NCBI GenBank assembly: GCA_947384195.1
Contig: CANDGE010000003.1
Span: 1-46,557, forward strand
Reading direction: 5' to 3'
Source: an uncultured Clostridia bacterium
Lineage (GTDB): Bacteria; Bacillota; Clostridia; Christensenellales; Pumilibacteraceae
Length of the DNA: 46,557 bases
Part shown: positions 1 through 9,213 of the stretch, in pieces
Numbering within the stretch: position 1 is the stretch's first letter
Layout of the letters: each line of letters opens with the position of its first letter
Notes under the pieces: model-generated
Databases searched by the model: none
What the model was told of the DNA's origin: nothing
Seen by the model: only the letters and a program-made list of their open reading frames with translations
Program-made: the position numbers and the translations under genes

Positions 1-256
1 TAAATATATTTCTCGCTTTAATTTTATTACCGTCTATTACTACCCATTGCCAAAATCTAATGCCAAACATTATAAAGAATGATACAAATCCTAAACTAAA
101 AATCACTAATCCTACTATACATGCATTTATATCTTTATTAAACTCCAACATATAATATATTGTAAATATCATTAAACCGAGCGCCAAGAATGTCGCTAAT
201 ATTGAACCAATCAAATTGAACCAACTTATTATAAACACTTTACGCTTTTTATTCAT
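1..256 (-). CDS. Small two-helix membrane protein, 3' end cut by window edge
   Basis: The frame is open from an ATG at 256 to the edge (85 codons visible). The start overlaps the stop of the RHS gene in an ATGA arrangement, so translation is probably coupled. The start is basic (MNKKRK) and is followed by two hydrophobic stretches, about residues 8-35 and 42-66, with a short polar link, then a basic, polar tail. No family is recognised. The DNA is much richer in A+T than the rest of the window. The position directly behind an RHS protein with a hydrophobic variable tail is where an immunity protein would sit, but that role is inferred from position only. It could equally be an unrelated small membrane protein of the same transfer unit. 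Confidence 0.6.
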   Translation of the reverse strand, partial: MNKKRKVFIISWFNLIGSILATFLALGLMIFTIYYMLEFNKDINACIVGLVIFSLGFVSFFIMFGIRFWQWVVIDGNKIKARNIF

Positions 257-3200
257 ACATATACCCCCACACTCGATTGCGTTGAACCAATTGAACTCGG
301 GATCGTCGCAAAATACGGTAATGTCCATCCCATTACACCTTGAAATAGCCACGACCACAACGGCGTATATTCGGGCAATAACATCTTAAATAGATTTCTT
401 GTGCTTTTGCCAACTCCTAACCCTGCTATAAAAGATACGCCGAATGCAAACAAATTAGTTACAGCCGTAATACCGCCTGCTTGTAATGCGTTCATTAAAT
501 CCAAGCTTTCTCCGCGTATCGATTGCCCGATCAATTCCCCACCGAATCCAGCAGCCAATCCACCTATTGTTGCGATCGCCATGCCCCCTAATATAGATAA
601 TCCACCTGTTACGGCAAAAGATATACCCAAGTCCACCATTAAGCCGCTTAACGCGCCGGAGATAGCGCCGGCCAATGCACCTTCCCAAAAACTTTCGCCA
701 TTAACCAAGGCGCCCAATCCACCCCATAACCCGCCGAATATAAATCCCAATATCGTACTTACAAACGTCCCGCTCGGGTCGGTGAACATTACGGGATTAT
801 CGTTGCAGTACGCATACAGATTAAACCCGAACACACTTGCGGGATCGACGTATTCCACTCCGTCGGGGCTTATAAACCTACACGTATCCGGATCGTAATA
901 CCTGCTTTGCAAGTAGTACAGCTTAAACTCTTTATCGTAGTAATATCCCCTGTACCGTATCGGATTGGTATTGCCTATGTTTAGATCTTCGGGTAAAACT
1001 TCGTTCCCTATCGTGTCGTATATCCTATGTTTGCCCCATGCGTCGTATATATATCGACATAGCATTAACCCGTGTTTATCGTATATCTCTTCCACGTCGC
1101 CCAATACGTTCTTTTTAAAGTAATACTCTTCCCCGTCGACGTTTATCCCGCTTACGCCGCTTTCGTCGTAGTAATAATATATCTTTGTGTTCCCGTCGCT
1201 CTCGAATATAAGCTTATCCCCGTATCTGTAATACTTTGTATTGCCTTTCTTTATCCTATTACCGTTAAAGTCGTATTCCATACTTTTGCCGTCGTACGAC
1301 GCGAGCTTTTTCCCTTGCCATGTCAATACCTTTCCTTTGTATACTATCGGATTGCCGTATGCGTCGTACTCTATTACGTTTCCATTATAGCTCTTTAATT
1401 GATCGTGCCAAGCGGAGTTTTGTCCGCTGTTTTTCGTTACCGTCGTATAGTCGTAGTTATCCGTTTTGTACGGCGTTTGTTCTATCTCGCCGTTTACTAT
1501 CCCGTATTCCTGTTTCTTCGTTATATTCCCGTTACAATCGTAGCAATACTTTACCGCTTTTTCCAACCCGTAGTTATGCTCCCATTCCAGCCTGTTGTGC
1601 TTGTCGTATGTGTATTCCGCGTGTTTGGACGTGTTTTTGTACACGGACGCAAGATTACCCGTTTTACCGTAGTTATACGCGTGCTTATACATAAGCGTGC
1701 CCTTTATCTTAAACGTTTCTTCGCTCACTCTTTCCGACAGTCGTCTCCCCGCTATCGTTTCGTATTTATATTCGGTAGCGTATAATGCGTTTAATATATT
1801 GTCGTATATTGTGATCTTCGATTTCATGCGATACAAATCGTCGTAATCGAAAAACGTTGTCCCGCCGTGTCCCATGCGCGTTATTTTCGCGATTTGTCCG
1901 TCGTCGTTCTTTTGCGATACGCACAGCTCGTACGCAGTGTCGCCGGTTTCCGTATAATACGCTACGCTCGTTATTTTGCCCGCTTCACGCGCCGCAAGCC
2001 CCGCGACCTTGAGCATGTCGTTTCCGCCGCCCGCGAAAACAGCGGTATATTCGCTTGTAAAACCGTCCTTGTTCAAAGCCTTGCTCGCATATGTCAATCC
2101 GCTCGCATGATCGACCGTAACGGTGTTTTGAGCGTCATACGAATAATCTATGCTCGCGAACTCGCCCCCGTTCTCGCGTATTTGAGTTATCCTGTCCTTG
2201 CCGTCGTAAGTATAAGCAACCACGCAACCGTTTGCATAGGTTATCGAATTCAAATGCTTTGCGTCGTAATCGAGCGATACGATCGCTACGTCGCCGATCG
2301 TTGCGGCAGACATGTTTCCAAACGTATCGTACTCGAAACCTATTCGAGACGCATAGCTTTGCGCATCACTATCGTAGCCGAAGCGCGCCGTTTCGAGCGA
2401 ACCGTCGACGGTATACGTATACTCGGTTTTATATGCGTCGTTGCGCACGCTTTTTACATAACTCGAACCGCCGTAAACGGTAGTTTCGGTGACTACGCTC
2501 GGCGTATCCGTATCGCCGACCACCGTCACCGTCGACGAATCGGACGTTTGCGAAAAATTCGTCGTCACGTTGTCCGTACAGTTAGCGGAAGTAAGCGCAT
2601 ACCCGTTGTAACCGTACTTCTCTTCCGTGTAGTCGTACGTGCTTTTTCCGTAGCGCTTGACGCTTTCGGGAATACCCATGCTTATATACTCGACAGGGTC
2701 TTCCGCACTCGCATCGGGCTTTAATTCTTTTTTATATTCATAAGTCACTTTGTTTATCGTTTTTACGTTTCTCGTCGTTTTTTGTTCGGTCAATCGGCGA
2801 TCGCCGTTATATTTGTTTTCAGTACAAATTATAGAATCGGCGACGGGATCGTAATTATAAGCCTTGGTCACGTTCCCGAATGCGTCGTATTCCGTATCGG
2901 GGATATCGTCGGGGACTTCGTACGGGGCTTCGGTAAAGCGCACTTCGTCTATGTACAGATCGCCGTTCGAGCCGATGTTAACTTCTATAATGTCATCGTT
3001 TAACAGTTTTCCGAGACAGAACGCCGTAAAATGCCATTTTGCGCCGAGCCCGCTCTTTATTACGTGGACAAACTCGCCCCTATCGTTATTGCGCGTTATA
3101 CCTACTCGGACGGTTATGTCGTTGGTTTCACAAAATGCCCACAACGACAAATACAGCGTTCTTCCTTTTTCAGGCAGACCCGATAACGTATAGCGTTTTT

Positions 3201-6200
3201 GCAAATCACGAAAACCCGGCTCGGTTGTCAAGCTCCGATCACCCATGACGGAATATTTATTCGTGGTCATGCCGTTGCTCCAACCGCAGGCGTTCTGCTC
3301 GAAATCGTCGTAAAACACATCGAGCGTGTCCGAATACGTATCAGCCAGAGATTTATAATCGAACCCGCGCGACATCGCGTCGTATATCGTTTTGGGTTTT
3401 CCGCACCCGTCGTCGCCATCGCCTTTTTCAAAACAGTATTGCGACACAACGCCGAACGGACAGAATGAAATCACGCTTACCACTCCGTTATGCTCGGTAT
3501 ACGTATACGCGACTATGTCCGACGTTGTTTCGTCGTACAAACTTACGTCGCCTGCATAATTGATTTCGGTGACTTTTCGGTCGTGATAGGTATACTCCGT
3601 ACCAAATCTTTTGACCTTGCCCGAATCGATTTTGTACGACAGTTTTTTGTAATTTCCCGCCAAGTCTACGGAAGAAAGGTCGTACACGCTAAAATCGGTC
3701 GCAGACGTTTCAAATTTTATGCCTGCGGCAAACGGCGCGACGACGTTACCGTTGAGTCGCATCGCTTTTAGCAATTGCACCCCTTTATATTCGTATTCGA
3801 CTATATTTACTGTCTCGCCGCCGCAATTGTATTTCAACGCAGACAACAGTCTGTTCGCATATATAAGTTGCACGCTCGGTCGTACGTTATCCGTTTTTCT
3901 GCCTGCGGTCACGCTTATCGGCAATGCTCCGTCGTATGCTATCTGCATCGTGTATTCGTCGACGGGGTTAACGGGAGTCGACGGAAAAATATGCACGGCG
4001 GTCAATCTGTAAACTTCGGCTATAAGCTTGAACACAAGCGAATTATTATCCCTGTCGATCAGCGTTATCGTGTTATTTTGCGAATCGGTAAACAAATCGA
4101 GACCTGTTTTTTCGTTGCGGATACCGCTCCTGCCGTTACCGCTCGGAAACCCGCCGTCGAATACGTATTCTTTGCCTTCCTTATCGTAATACCGCCAATG
4201 TCCGTCGGCGAAAATAACTTCTTGCTGTATATTGAGTCGCCAATTATCCCCTACGCCGTAGGCATTGCCGTTATCCGCGCTGTACGTATGCGCTATGCGT
4301 ATGGGCGCGACGGTATCCGAGCCGATAAAATCTTCAAAAGTATAACGCAACCCACCGCTCAAAAGATTTACCGTGCCTTTTCCGCAATCGCCCATATCCT
4401 GAGTAACGTTGCAATCTTCAAACTGCGCGCCCGTTTGCTTATACACGGTTACGACCGTGCTTACCTTCACCCCGTACGACGTGATAAACAGATCGACGCT
4501 CTTGCTTTGCTCGCCGCTTTTGAACTTTATTATATTAGGCGAAGCTTTAACGCTGCCGTTGGATACCGTAAACTCCGTGCCGTCTTCATACCGCTCTTTG
4601 AGTATCATTCCCGTCGGATCGAATCTCGCGCCGTTTGCATACATGAGCTTTTTCGGAGGTTTTACCAAATAAATTTTCTCCACTCTTTGCGAAACGTCGA
4701 CTTTAAGATCGCATGATACGGTTTGTCCGTTTTCAAAGTATGTTACGACTATCGTATGCCTACCCGTAGTTTCGAATATTTTCGGTTGAAAGTCGAAATC
4801 GGTGATTTTCCGCAATTGTCCGACATCGTAAACAGCATACGCTTCGATATCCGTTTTTTTGACTTCGTCAAACAACATACACGGATAGGGACTGCGCCAA
4901 TACGCCCTTACGCCCTTTAAAGTCCTGCTTTTCACGTTGACGGGTAGCTCCGCTTTTTTCGTAGTATTACCATAAGTATACGAAACTGTCACATTTTGCT
5001 TGCCTGCAAAATCAAAAATCAGCGGGCTGCACGTATAGTCGTATATAACAACCGACGCACCGCTCGAAAGATGCGCCGACACCGTCATTCCGTGCGAATA
5101 AAACTGCTCGTATATATAATATTCGGTTTTATCGGGCAGTCGATCGATAGTGATATAACTTAAAAACGCGCCGCCGGACGTTCCGCCGCAATAGTTCTCG
5201 AAATCCGATTTGAAATTTTCGTAATCGCGCATCAGACTCTGCGACGAAGTAAAAGAATTCGCAAACAAACTGTCGTTGAGTTCGTACGTATGTTGTCCGT
5301 AATAAATAGGCGCGGCATCGTTTAAGACTTCCAAGAAAAAGCCCGTCATGTTGTCGCGACCTAATCCCGCCGAGTCGTCCATGTAATTTTCCGCGCCGAC
5401 GATCATGGGCAAAAAACCGCACGACGCTATTATCTCTGCGGATATAGAGCTGTCGTATAAATAACCGAATAATTCTTTGATAGCATCTTCGTTGCCGTTT
5501 GTTTTTTCTATTACCGCTATCGACACACCGTTCGCGTTCGCTTCGTACGGAAGCCCATTGAATTTGGGGATGCGCACGGCAGCCAAACCGTAGCCGTTTG
5601 CATGTTGCGCCACCTTATAATCGCCGATAATTCCGTTGTATTCGCCATCCGCCAACTTTGCTATATATTGCTCGGCAGTAATGCTGTCATTGTACACAGA
5701 TAACAAAAATTGCTCGTCGTGAAGTTTTGCGTACAACTCCAACACTTCAAACGCGCCGTCCATGGTCGCGCTGCCGTTGCTTTCATAAAACAGCACGCCG
5801 CGTGTTTTCATTATCGATTCCATGACAGACGGCGTATTTTGAAACGCCCATGCACTGTTGCCTTTATTTTGCTCGATAAACTCATCCCAAAGCATATCGT
5901 CGTAATATGACATAATTCGCGGATCGTAATACAGCACAACGGGATTGCCTGTTAAGGGATATCCGTAAAATTGTCCGTTCACCGAGACTGCCGCCGCAGC
6001 TGTCGAAACAAATTTTCCTTGAATATCATACTCATCGTCAAACGGACGCAGCAGCTCCGGATACGCATATACAAAACGACTTATATCTGCGTTGTTGATG
6101 AGTATCATATCCGCTTTTTCTTCCTGATAATCCGACGAAAGCATATGTATGATTTCTTCGTATGACTTGATCACGACGTTGACATAGAAATATCCGCCGC

Positions 6201-6303
6201 TGTTATCAAATACTCGGTCGAATATTTCGTTCAACATCGACGCATATATATACCCGTCGTCGTCTTCGCATACCCATAATTGAAATTCGATTTGTTTATT
6301 CAT
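253..6303 (-). CDS. Giant RHS/YD-repeat protein with solute-binding-protein-like N-terminus
   Basis: 2016 residues. Residues 1 to about 373 read like the mature part of an ABC sugar-binding lipoprotein (SBP family 1): the opening EFQLWVCED, an alternating two-lobe fold pattern, and FYGYPLTGNPVVLYYDPRI. Residues about 375-620 look like two or three Ig-like (Big_3-type) modules. The RHS shell starts near 640 and carries many YD repeats (such as YDAFGN and YDKHNR). It is interrupted at about 995-1125 by a jelly-roll, CBM-like insert, and ends with the classic core end RFISPDG...NLYAYCNDNP...DPSG at about 1842-1845. The last 170 residues are a hydrophobic, Gly/Ala-rich tail, typical in position of a variable RHS tip. 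The start is fixed: an in-frame TAA lies directly before the ATG, and AGGGTGG sits 4 nt upstream. No signal peptide or anchor is present at the start. It follows the DtxR gene by 44 bp and is probably cotranscribed. RHS proteins usually encase a toxic tip; this tip's activity is unknown. Confidence 0.88.
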   Translation of the reverse strand: MNKQIEFQLWVCEDDDGYIYASMLNEIFDRVFDNSGGYFYVNVVIKSYEEIIHMLSSDYQEEKADMILINNADISRFVYAYPELLRPFDDEYDIQGKFVSTAAAAVSVNGQFYGYPLTGNPVVLYYDPRIMSYYDDMLWDEFIEQNKGNSAWAFQNTPSVMESIMKTRGVLFYESNGSATMDGAFEVLELYAKLHDEQFLLSVYNDSITAEQYIAKLADGEYNGIIGDYKVAQHANGYGLAAVRIPKFNGLPYEANANGVSIAVIEKTNGNEDAIKELFGYLYDSSISAEIIASCGFLPMIVGAENYMDDSAGLGRDNMTGFFLEVLNDAAPIYYGQHTYELNDSLFANSFTSSQSLMRDYENFKSDFENYCGGTSGGAFLSYITIDRLPDKTEYYIYEQFYSHGMTVSAHLSSGASVVIYDYTCSPLIFDFAGKQNVTVSYTYGNTTKKAELPVNVKSRTLKGVRAYWRSPYPCMLFDEVKKTDIEAYAVYDVGQLRKITDFDFQPKIFETTGRHTIVVTYFENGQTVSCDLKVDVSQRVEKIYLVKPPKKLMYANGARFDPTGMILKERYEDGTEFTVSNGSVKASPNIIKFKSGEQSKSVDLFITSYGVKVSTVVTVYKQTGAQFEDCNVTQDMGDCGKGTVNLLSGGLRYTFEDFIGSDTVAPIRIAHTYSADNGNAYGVGDNWRLNIQQEVIFADGHWRYYDKEGKEYVFDGGFPSGNGRSGIRNEKTGLDLFTDSQNNTITLIDRDNNSLVFKLIAEVYRLTAVHIFPSTPVNPVDEYTMQIAYDGALPISVTAGRKTDNVRPSVQLIYANRLLSALKYNCGGETVNIVEYEYKGVQLLKAMRLNGNVVAPFAAGIKFETSATDFSVYDLSSVDLAGNYKKLSYKIDSGKVKRFGTEYTYHDRKVTEINYAGDVSLYDETTSDIVAYTYTEHNGVVSVISFCPFGVVSQYCFEKGDGDDGCGKPKTIYDAMSRGFDYKSLADTYSDTLDVFYDDFEQNACGWSNGMTTNKYSVMGDRSLTTEPGFRDLQKRYTLSGLPEKGRTLYLSLWAFCETNDITVRVGITRNNDRGEFVHVIKSGLGAKWHFTAFCLGKLLNDDIIEVNIGSNGDLYIDEVRFTEAPYEVPDDIPDTEYDAFGNVTKAYNYDPVADSIICTENKYNGDRRLTEQKTTRNVKTINKVTYEYKKELKPDASAEDPVEYISMGIPESVKRYGKSTYDYTEEKYGYNGYALTSANCTDNVTTNFSQTSDSSTVTVVGDTDTPSVVTETTVYGGSSYVKSVRNDAYKTEYTYTVDGSLETARFGYDSDAQSYASRIGFEYDTFGNMSAATIGDVAIVSLDYDAKHLNSITYANGCVVAYTYDGKDRITQIRENGGEFASIDYSYDAQNTVTVDHASGLTYASKALNKDGFTSEYTAVFAGGGNDMLKVAGLAAREAGKITSVAYYTETGDTAYELCVSQKNDDGQIAKITRMGHGGTTFFDYDDLYRMKSKITIYDNILNALYATEYKYETIAGRRLSERVSEETFKIKGTLMYKHAYNYGKTGNLASVYKNTSKHAEYTYDKHNRLEWEHNYGLEKAVKYCYDCNGNITKKQEYGIVNGEIEQTPYKTDNYDYTTVTKNSGQNSAWHDQLKSYNGNVIEYDAYGNPIVYKGKVLTWQGKKLASYDGKSMEYDFNGNRIKKGNTKYYRYGDKLIFESDGNTKIYYYYDESGVSGINVDGEEYYFKKNVLGDVEEIYDKHGLMLCRYIYDAWGKHRIYDTIGNEVLPEDLNIGNTNPIRYRGYYYDKEFKLYYLQSRYYDPDTCRFISPDGVEYVDPASVFGFNLYAYCNDNPVMFTDPSGTFVSTILGFIFGGLWGGLGALVNGESFWEGALAGAISGALSGLMVDLGISFAVTGGLSILGGMAIATIGGLAAGFGGELIGQSIRGESLDLMNALQAGGITAVTNLFAFGVSFIAGLGVGKSTRNLFKMLLPEYTPLWSWLFQGVMGWTLPYFATIPSSIGSTQSSVGVYV

Positions 6304-6347
6304 TTACCACCCTAAAAATACTTTACGAGTTTGACGATCGCACCGAA

Positions 6348-6719
6348 TCATACGCTGTCGCTGTTCACGCGCTTTTTTATAAGCTCGAAAAGCTCCTCGT
6401 CGATAACGTGTTCTATTCGACAGGCATTGGATTCGGCGAGCGCGTCGTCCGCACCGAGCTCTTTCAACAGCTTGGTCAAAATACCGTGCCGCTCGAATAT
6501 CCCGTTGGCTTTTTGCGCGCCCGCTTCGGTAAAATCTATAAAACCGTCGTCGCCGACGGTGATATATCCCCTGTCCTGCAACAAACTCATGCCGCGCGAT
6601 ACGCTCGACTTGGCATAGCCGAGCTTTTCCGCTATGTCTATCGAACGCACTGCGGGGCGCACGCCTTTGAGCACCAAAATTGTTTCGAGATACATTTCTT
6701 CGGATTCGTGATCTTTCAT
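6348..6719 (-). CDS. DtxR/MntR-family metal-dependent transcriptional regulator (short form)
   Basis: 123 residues. Residues about 5-65 form a winged helix-turn-helix (IAEKLGYAKSSVSRGMSLL). About 68-115 is the metal-binding dimerisation domain. The ligand pattern is DtxR/IdeR-like rather than MntR-like: Met9 and Glu12 in EEMYLETI, His78 in ERHG, and Cys100, Glu103 and His104 in ACRIEHV. MntR has Asp and Glu where Met9 and Cys100 stand. There is no C-terminal SH3-like domain, as in MntR. The ATG at 6719 is preceded by an AAGGCG-type ribosome site and by its own promoter. It probably senses Fe(II) or a similar metal and represses uptake or stress genes; its targets cannot be read here. The RHS gene lies 44 bp downstream in the same direction. 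Confidence 0.9.
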   Translation of the reverse strand: MKDHESEEMYLETILVLKGVRPAVRSIDIAEKLGYAKSSVSRGMSLLQDRGYITVGDDGFIDFTEAGAQKANGIFERHGILTKLLKELGADDALAESNACRIEHVIDEELFELIKKRVNSDSV

Positions 6720-6771
6720 GATTTCGCCTTTCGAGTCATGCGGCGCGTAGCACGCCGATGTTGTTTTGAAT

Positions 6772-6800
6772 ATTATACCATAAACGCATTTTAAAGTAAA
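6772..6800 (-). promoter_or_regulatory. Promoter of the DtxR-type regulator
   Basis: On the minus strand TTTACT (6795-6800), 17 bp, TATAAT (6772-6777), about 50 nt before the ATG. Divergent from the dnaN promoter. No clear DtxR-box palindrome was seen. Confidence 0.7.
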
Positions 6801-6850
6801 GCGTATCGTCAAAATTATTGCGCCGACGCGACAAACCGCCCGAATATGGA

Positions 6851-6879
6851 TTGACTTTTGCTCGCGCGTGTAGTATAAT
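6851..6879 (+). promoter_or_regulatory. dnaN promoter
   Basis: TTGACT (6851-6856), 17 bp, TATAAT (6874-6879), a near-consensus sigma-A promoter 26 bp before the dnaN ATG. An AGGAG ribosome site follows. No DnaA box (TTATNCACA) is visible in 6720-6905. Confidence 0.85.
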
Positions 6880-6905
6880 TTAAAGAAAACAAACAGGAGA
6901 AACAA

Positions 6906-8009
6906 ATGAAAGTCGAATGTAACGGCAACGATCTCAGCGAGGCGGTCGCAAAAGTAATAAAAGCCGTCCCCGCGCGCTCCACAAATCCCGTATTGGAAGG
7001 CATCAAGCTGTCCGCCGAAGACGGCACGCTCACGCTTACCGCGACCGATCTCGAGCTGTCCATCGAGCACATGATCCGCGCGACCGTAATCGAATCGGGC
7101 GAGACCGTCGTACCCGGCAAGCTGTTCGCCGACTTCGTCAAAAAGCTCACGTCGCAAAACATCGTGTTGACGACCACCGGCTCGCGGCTCAAGATAGATT
7201 ACGAACGCAGCGAGGGCGAGTTCGGCTGCTATCCCGCCGACCAATATCCCGAGATAAACCGCATAGAGGACACCGAGCACTTCGAGCTCAAAAACGCCGA
7301 CCTTAAAGATCTCGTCAACAAAGTGGCGTTTTCGGTCTGCACCGACGACTCGCATCCCACGCTCAAAGGCGTGCTTTTGGAGATTAACGACAGCAACGTC
7401 GTAGCTGTCACCACCGACGGATACAGGCTTGCAAAATGCGTCAAGCCCGTGCTCGGCACGACCGCTTCCACGAGCATAACCGTTCCCGTTCGCGCGGTAA
7501 TGGAAATATCGCGGTTGCTGTCCGACAACGACGACCCCGTCAAGCTCAATCTGCACAAAAACTTCCTCATGGTGCGCGTAGACGCTACGACGATCACCAC
7601 ACGGCTCATTGACGGCTCGTTCGTCAATTATCGCCAGATAATCCCCCAACACTTCGACACGCAGGTCTATATACCCAAAACGCTGTTCGAGGACGCCATC
7701 GACCGTGCTGTGCTTATGGCGCGCTCCGAAAAGAACAACAATCTCGTGCGCTTCGATATTTCCCAAACCAATATGACGGTAAGCTCGCGCAGCGAGGCGG
7801 GCAACGTGGAAGAAAATCTCCCCGTCAACACCGACGGCGCGGATCTTTCCATATCGTTCAACGCGCGGTACTTCACCGAATTCCTGCACTGCATGGACTG
7901 CGAAACGATAGTGCTCAATCTGACCAACGCCACGTCGGTTTGCGTAGTGGCGCCCGTCGGCGGTCAGGAAGACTACATCTATCTCGTGCTTCCCGTAAGA
8001 AGCATTTGA
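6906..8009 (+). CDS. dnaN: DNA polymerase III subunit beta (sliding clamp)
   Basis: 367 residues, the usual length. It forms the ring-shaped dimer that tethers DNA polymerase III and other DNA enzymes to the template. The three-fold clamp architecture is visible: an N-terminal domain with NPVLEGIKL and LTLTATDLELSI, a middle domain with HPTLKGVLLEI and AVTTDGYRLAKC, and a C-terminal domain ending in YIYLVLPVRSI, which matches the usual VMPMR-type end. AGGAG precedes the ATG by 6 nt. Unlike most Bacillota, the gene is not behind dnaA: its upstream neighbour is a divergent DtxR gene, and recF, gyrA and gyrB are absent. It may head a transcript with the three following genes, which end at the terminator near 10364. 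Confidence 0.98.
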   Translation: MKVECNGNDLSEAVAKVIKAVPARSTNPVLEGIKLSAEDGTLTLTATDLELSIEHMIRATVIESGETVVPGKLFADFVKKLTSQNIVLTTTGSRLKIDYERSEGEFGCYPADQYPEINRIEDTEHFELKNADLKDLVNKVAFSVCTDDSHPTLKGVLLEINDSNVVAVTTDGYRLAKCVKPVLGTTASTSITVPVRAVMEISRLLSDNDDPVKLNLHKNFLMVRVDATTITTRLIDGSFVNYRQIIPQHFDTQVYIPKTLFEDAIDRAVLMARSEKNNNLVRFDISQTNMTVSSRSEAGNVEENLPVNTDGADLSISFNARYFTEFLHCMDCETIVLNLTNATSVCVVAPVGGQEDYIYLVLPVRSI

Positions 8010-8084
8010 TAAAACGCTACGCACGCTGTCCCGAGTTCGGGATATCGCAACGATATAAACTCGATCAATAATAAAGGAACTATC

Positions 8085-9209
8085 ATGAAACCGGATATCA
8101 ATAATATCTTGAACAAGCTTTTGTCGTACGCATTCGACAACCTTTTGCTCGACACGCTCGACGAAACATACGCTCTCAACAGACTCGCCACCGCTTGCGG
8201 GATCAAAGCACCCGTACGCGACGAAAACGTTGAATACGGCGACGCCGAGTTCGGCGAACTTTTGAACGAACTCAAAGCCGCCGTACCCACTGTCGATATC
8301 GCGACGATCGAAAGCATACTGTTTCCCATGCCGCGCACTATCGGCATGTACTTCAACGACGCGCTCGACCGCAACGCGAAAAAAGCGTTCGACTTTTTGT
8401 TCGATCTTTACGCGCACGGCAACGATATAGTATCGACGAGCGCGGCTGTCGGTAAGGACGGATTTTCCGCGTATTCGGCGGGCAACGTCGCCGAGCTTGC
8501 CGCCGTCACACTGCCCGACTGCGGCGGAGCGGCATACGTTCCGCGCGTTGTCGGCAACCGCATCGCCACGCTCGATATACCCGACGACATCATGACCGAC
8601 GACGTGCTCGCGCGCGAGCATGCGTTTGTTACCGCGTACGGCGGAGTTATAGCTACCCGCGTCGGCGACGGAAAGTATTACACCGCCGAATCGTTCGCGC
8701 TCGCGTCGGCGGCGATAAAGACCGATCTCACGACGGGTTCGGTCAAGACCGCGATCTTGAACTACCCCGTTCCCGCGCTCGCATTCAACGGCATCGCCAA
8801 AAACGCCGTCGCGCGCGAAGCGGCGCGCGTGATCAAAGCCGCGACCGATGCGGACTTAAAGCCGATCCTTGCCGCGGCGGCTAAGGACGGCGTAACGTAT
8901 TACGTTGTTTTTGCAAACGACGTCGCGCCCGACGGCTTGCTCGTCGGCTCGAACGTGCTCACCGCGTGCGGCGTGTTTGAAACTATCGACTGCTCGCCGT
9001 TGATGTCGGTGCTCGAAAAAGGCACGGCGCTTTCCACCGATCTTGCCGCGTTCAAACCCATATACGACGTTATCGGCGGCGTTAAGCACGGGGCAAAAGC
9101 GGCGGACGCGCTCGGCGGATATCTCGTCGACAAATTCAAGCCCGCGCTTGCCGCGGCGGCTTCCGCAACCGACGATACCGTCGCTGCTCTCGTAAACCAA
9201 GACAAATAG
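8085..9209 (+). CDS. Divergent class II GalT-like protein lacking the catalytic motif; function unknown
   Basis: 374 residues. The first ~110 resemble the helical N-terminal region of class II galactose-1-phosphate uridylyltransferases: LLSYAFDNLLL, LDETYALNRL, FPMPRTIGMYFND, and KKAFDFLFDLYAHGNDI. Weaker GalT-like signals continue around residues 220-270 (a VKTAILNYPVPALAFNG stretch followed by a long helix). The conserved His-Pro-His nucleophile segment and the Cys/His metal sites of GalT are not seen; in their place is Ala/Val-rich sequence. It is therefore probably not an active uridylyltransferase. AAAGGA lies 6 nt before the ATG. It sits 75 bp behind dnaN and 4 bp before the next gene. 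The GalT relation is a by-eye judgement; an unrelated helical protein is possible. Confidence 0.6.
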   Translation: MKPDINNILNKLLSYAFDNLLLDTLDETYALNRLATACGIKAPVRDENVEYGDAEFGELLNELKAAVPTVDIATIESILFPMPRTIGMYFNDALDRNAKKAFDFLFDLYAHGNDIVSTSAAVGKDGFSAYSAGNVAELAAVTLPDCGGAAYVPRVVGNRIATLDIPDDIMTDDVLAREHAFVTAYGGVIATRVGDGKYYTAESFALASAAIKTDLTTGSVKTAILNYPVPALAFNGIAKNAVAREAARVIKAATDADLKPILAAAAKDGVTYYVVFANDVAPDGLLVGSNVLTACGVFETIDCSPLMSVLEKGTALSTDLAAFKPIYDVIGGVKHGAKAADALGGYLVDKFKPALAAAASATDDTVAALVNQDK

Positions 9210-9213
9210 TTAT

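Noticed and set aside
6720..6905. Replication origin next to dnaN
   Set aside because: No DnaA boxes or AT-rich repeats of origin type were seen, and dnaA is absent.
8029..8056. Two small adjoining palindromes (TCCCGA-TCGGGA and ATATCG-CGATAT) between dnaN and the next gene
   Set aside because: Short stems without a T-run; too weak to call a terminator or operator.
6720..8621. A long minus-strand frame running from the DtxR gene back through dnaN and beyond
   Set aside because: It is antisense to clear dnaN codons. The DtxR protein has its own ATG, ribosome site and promoter inside it; the extra upstream part has no recognisable protein features.
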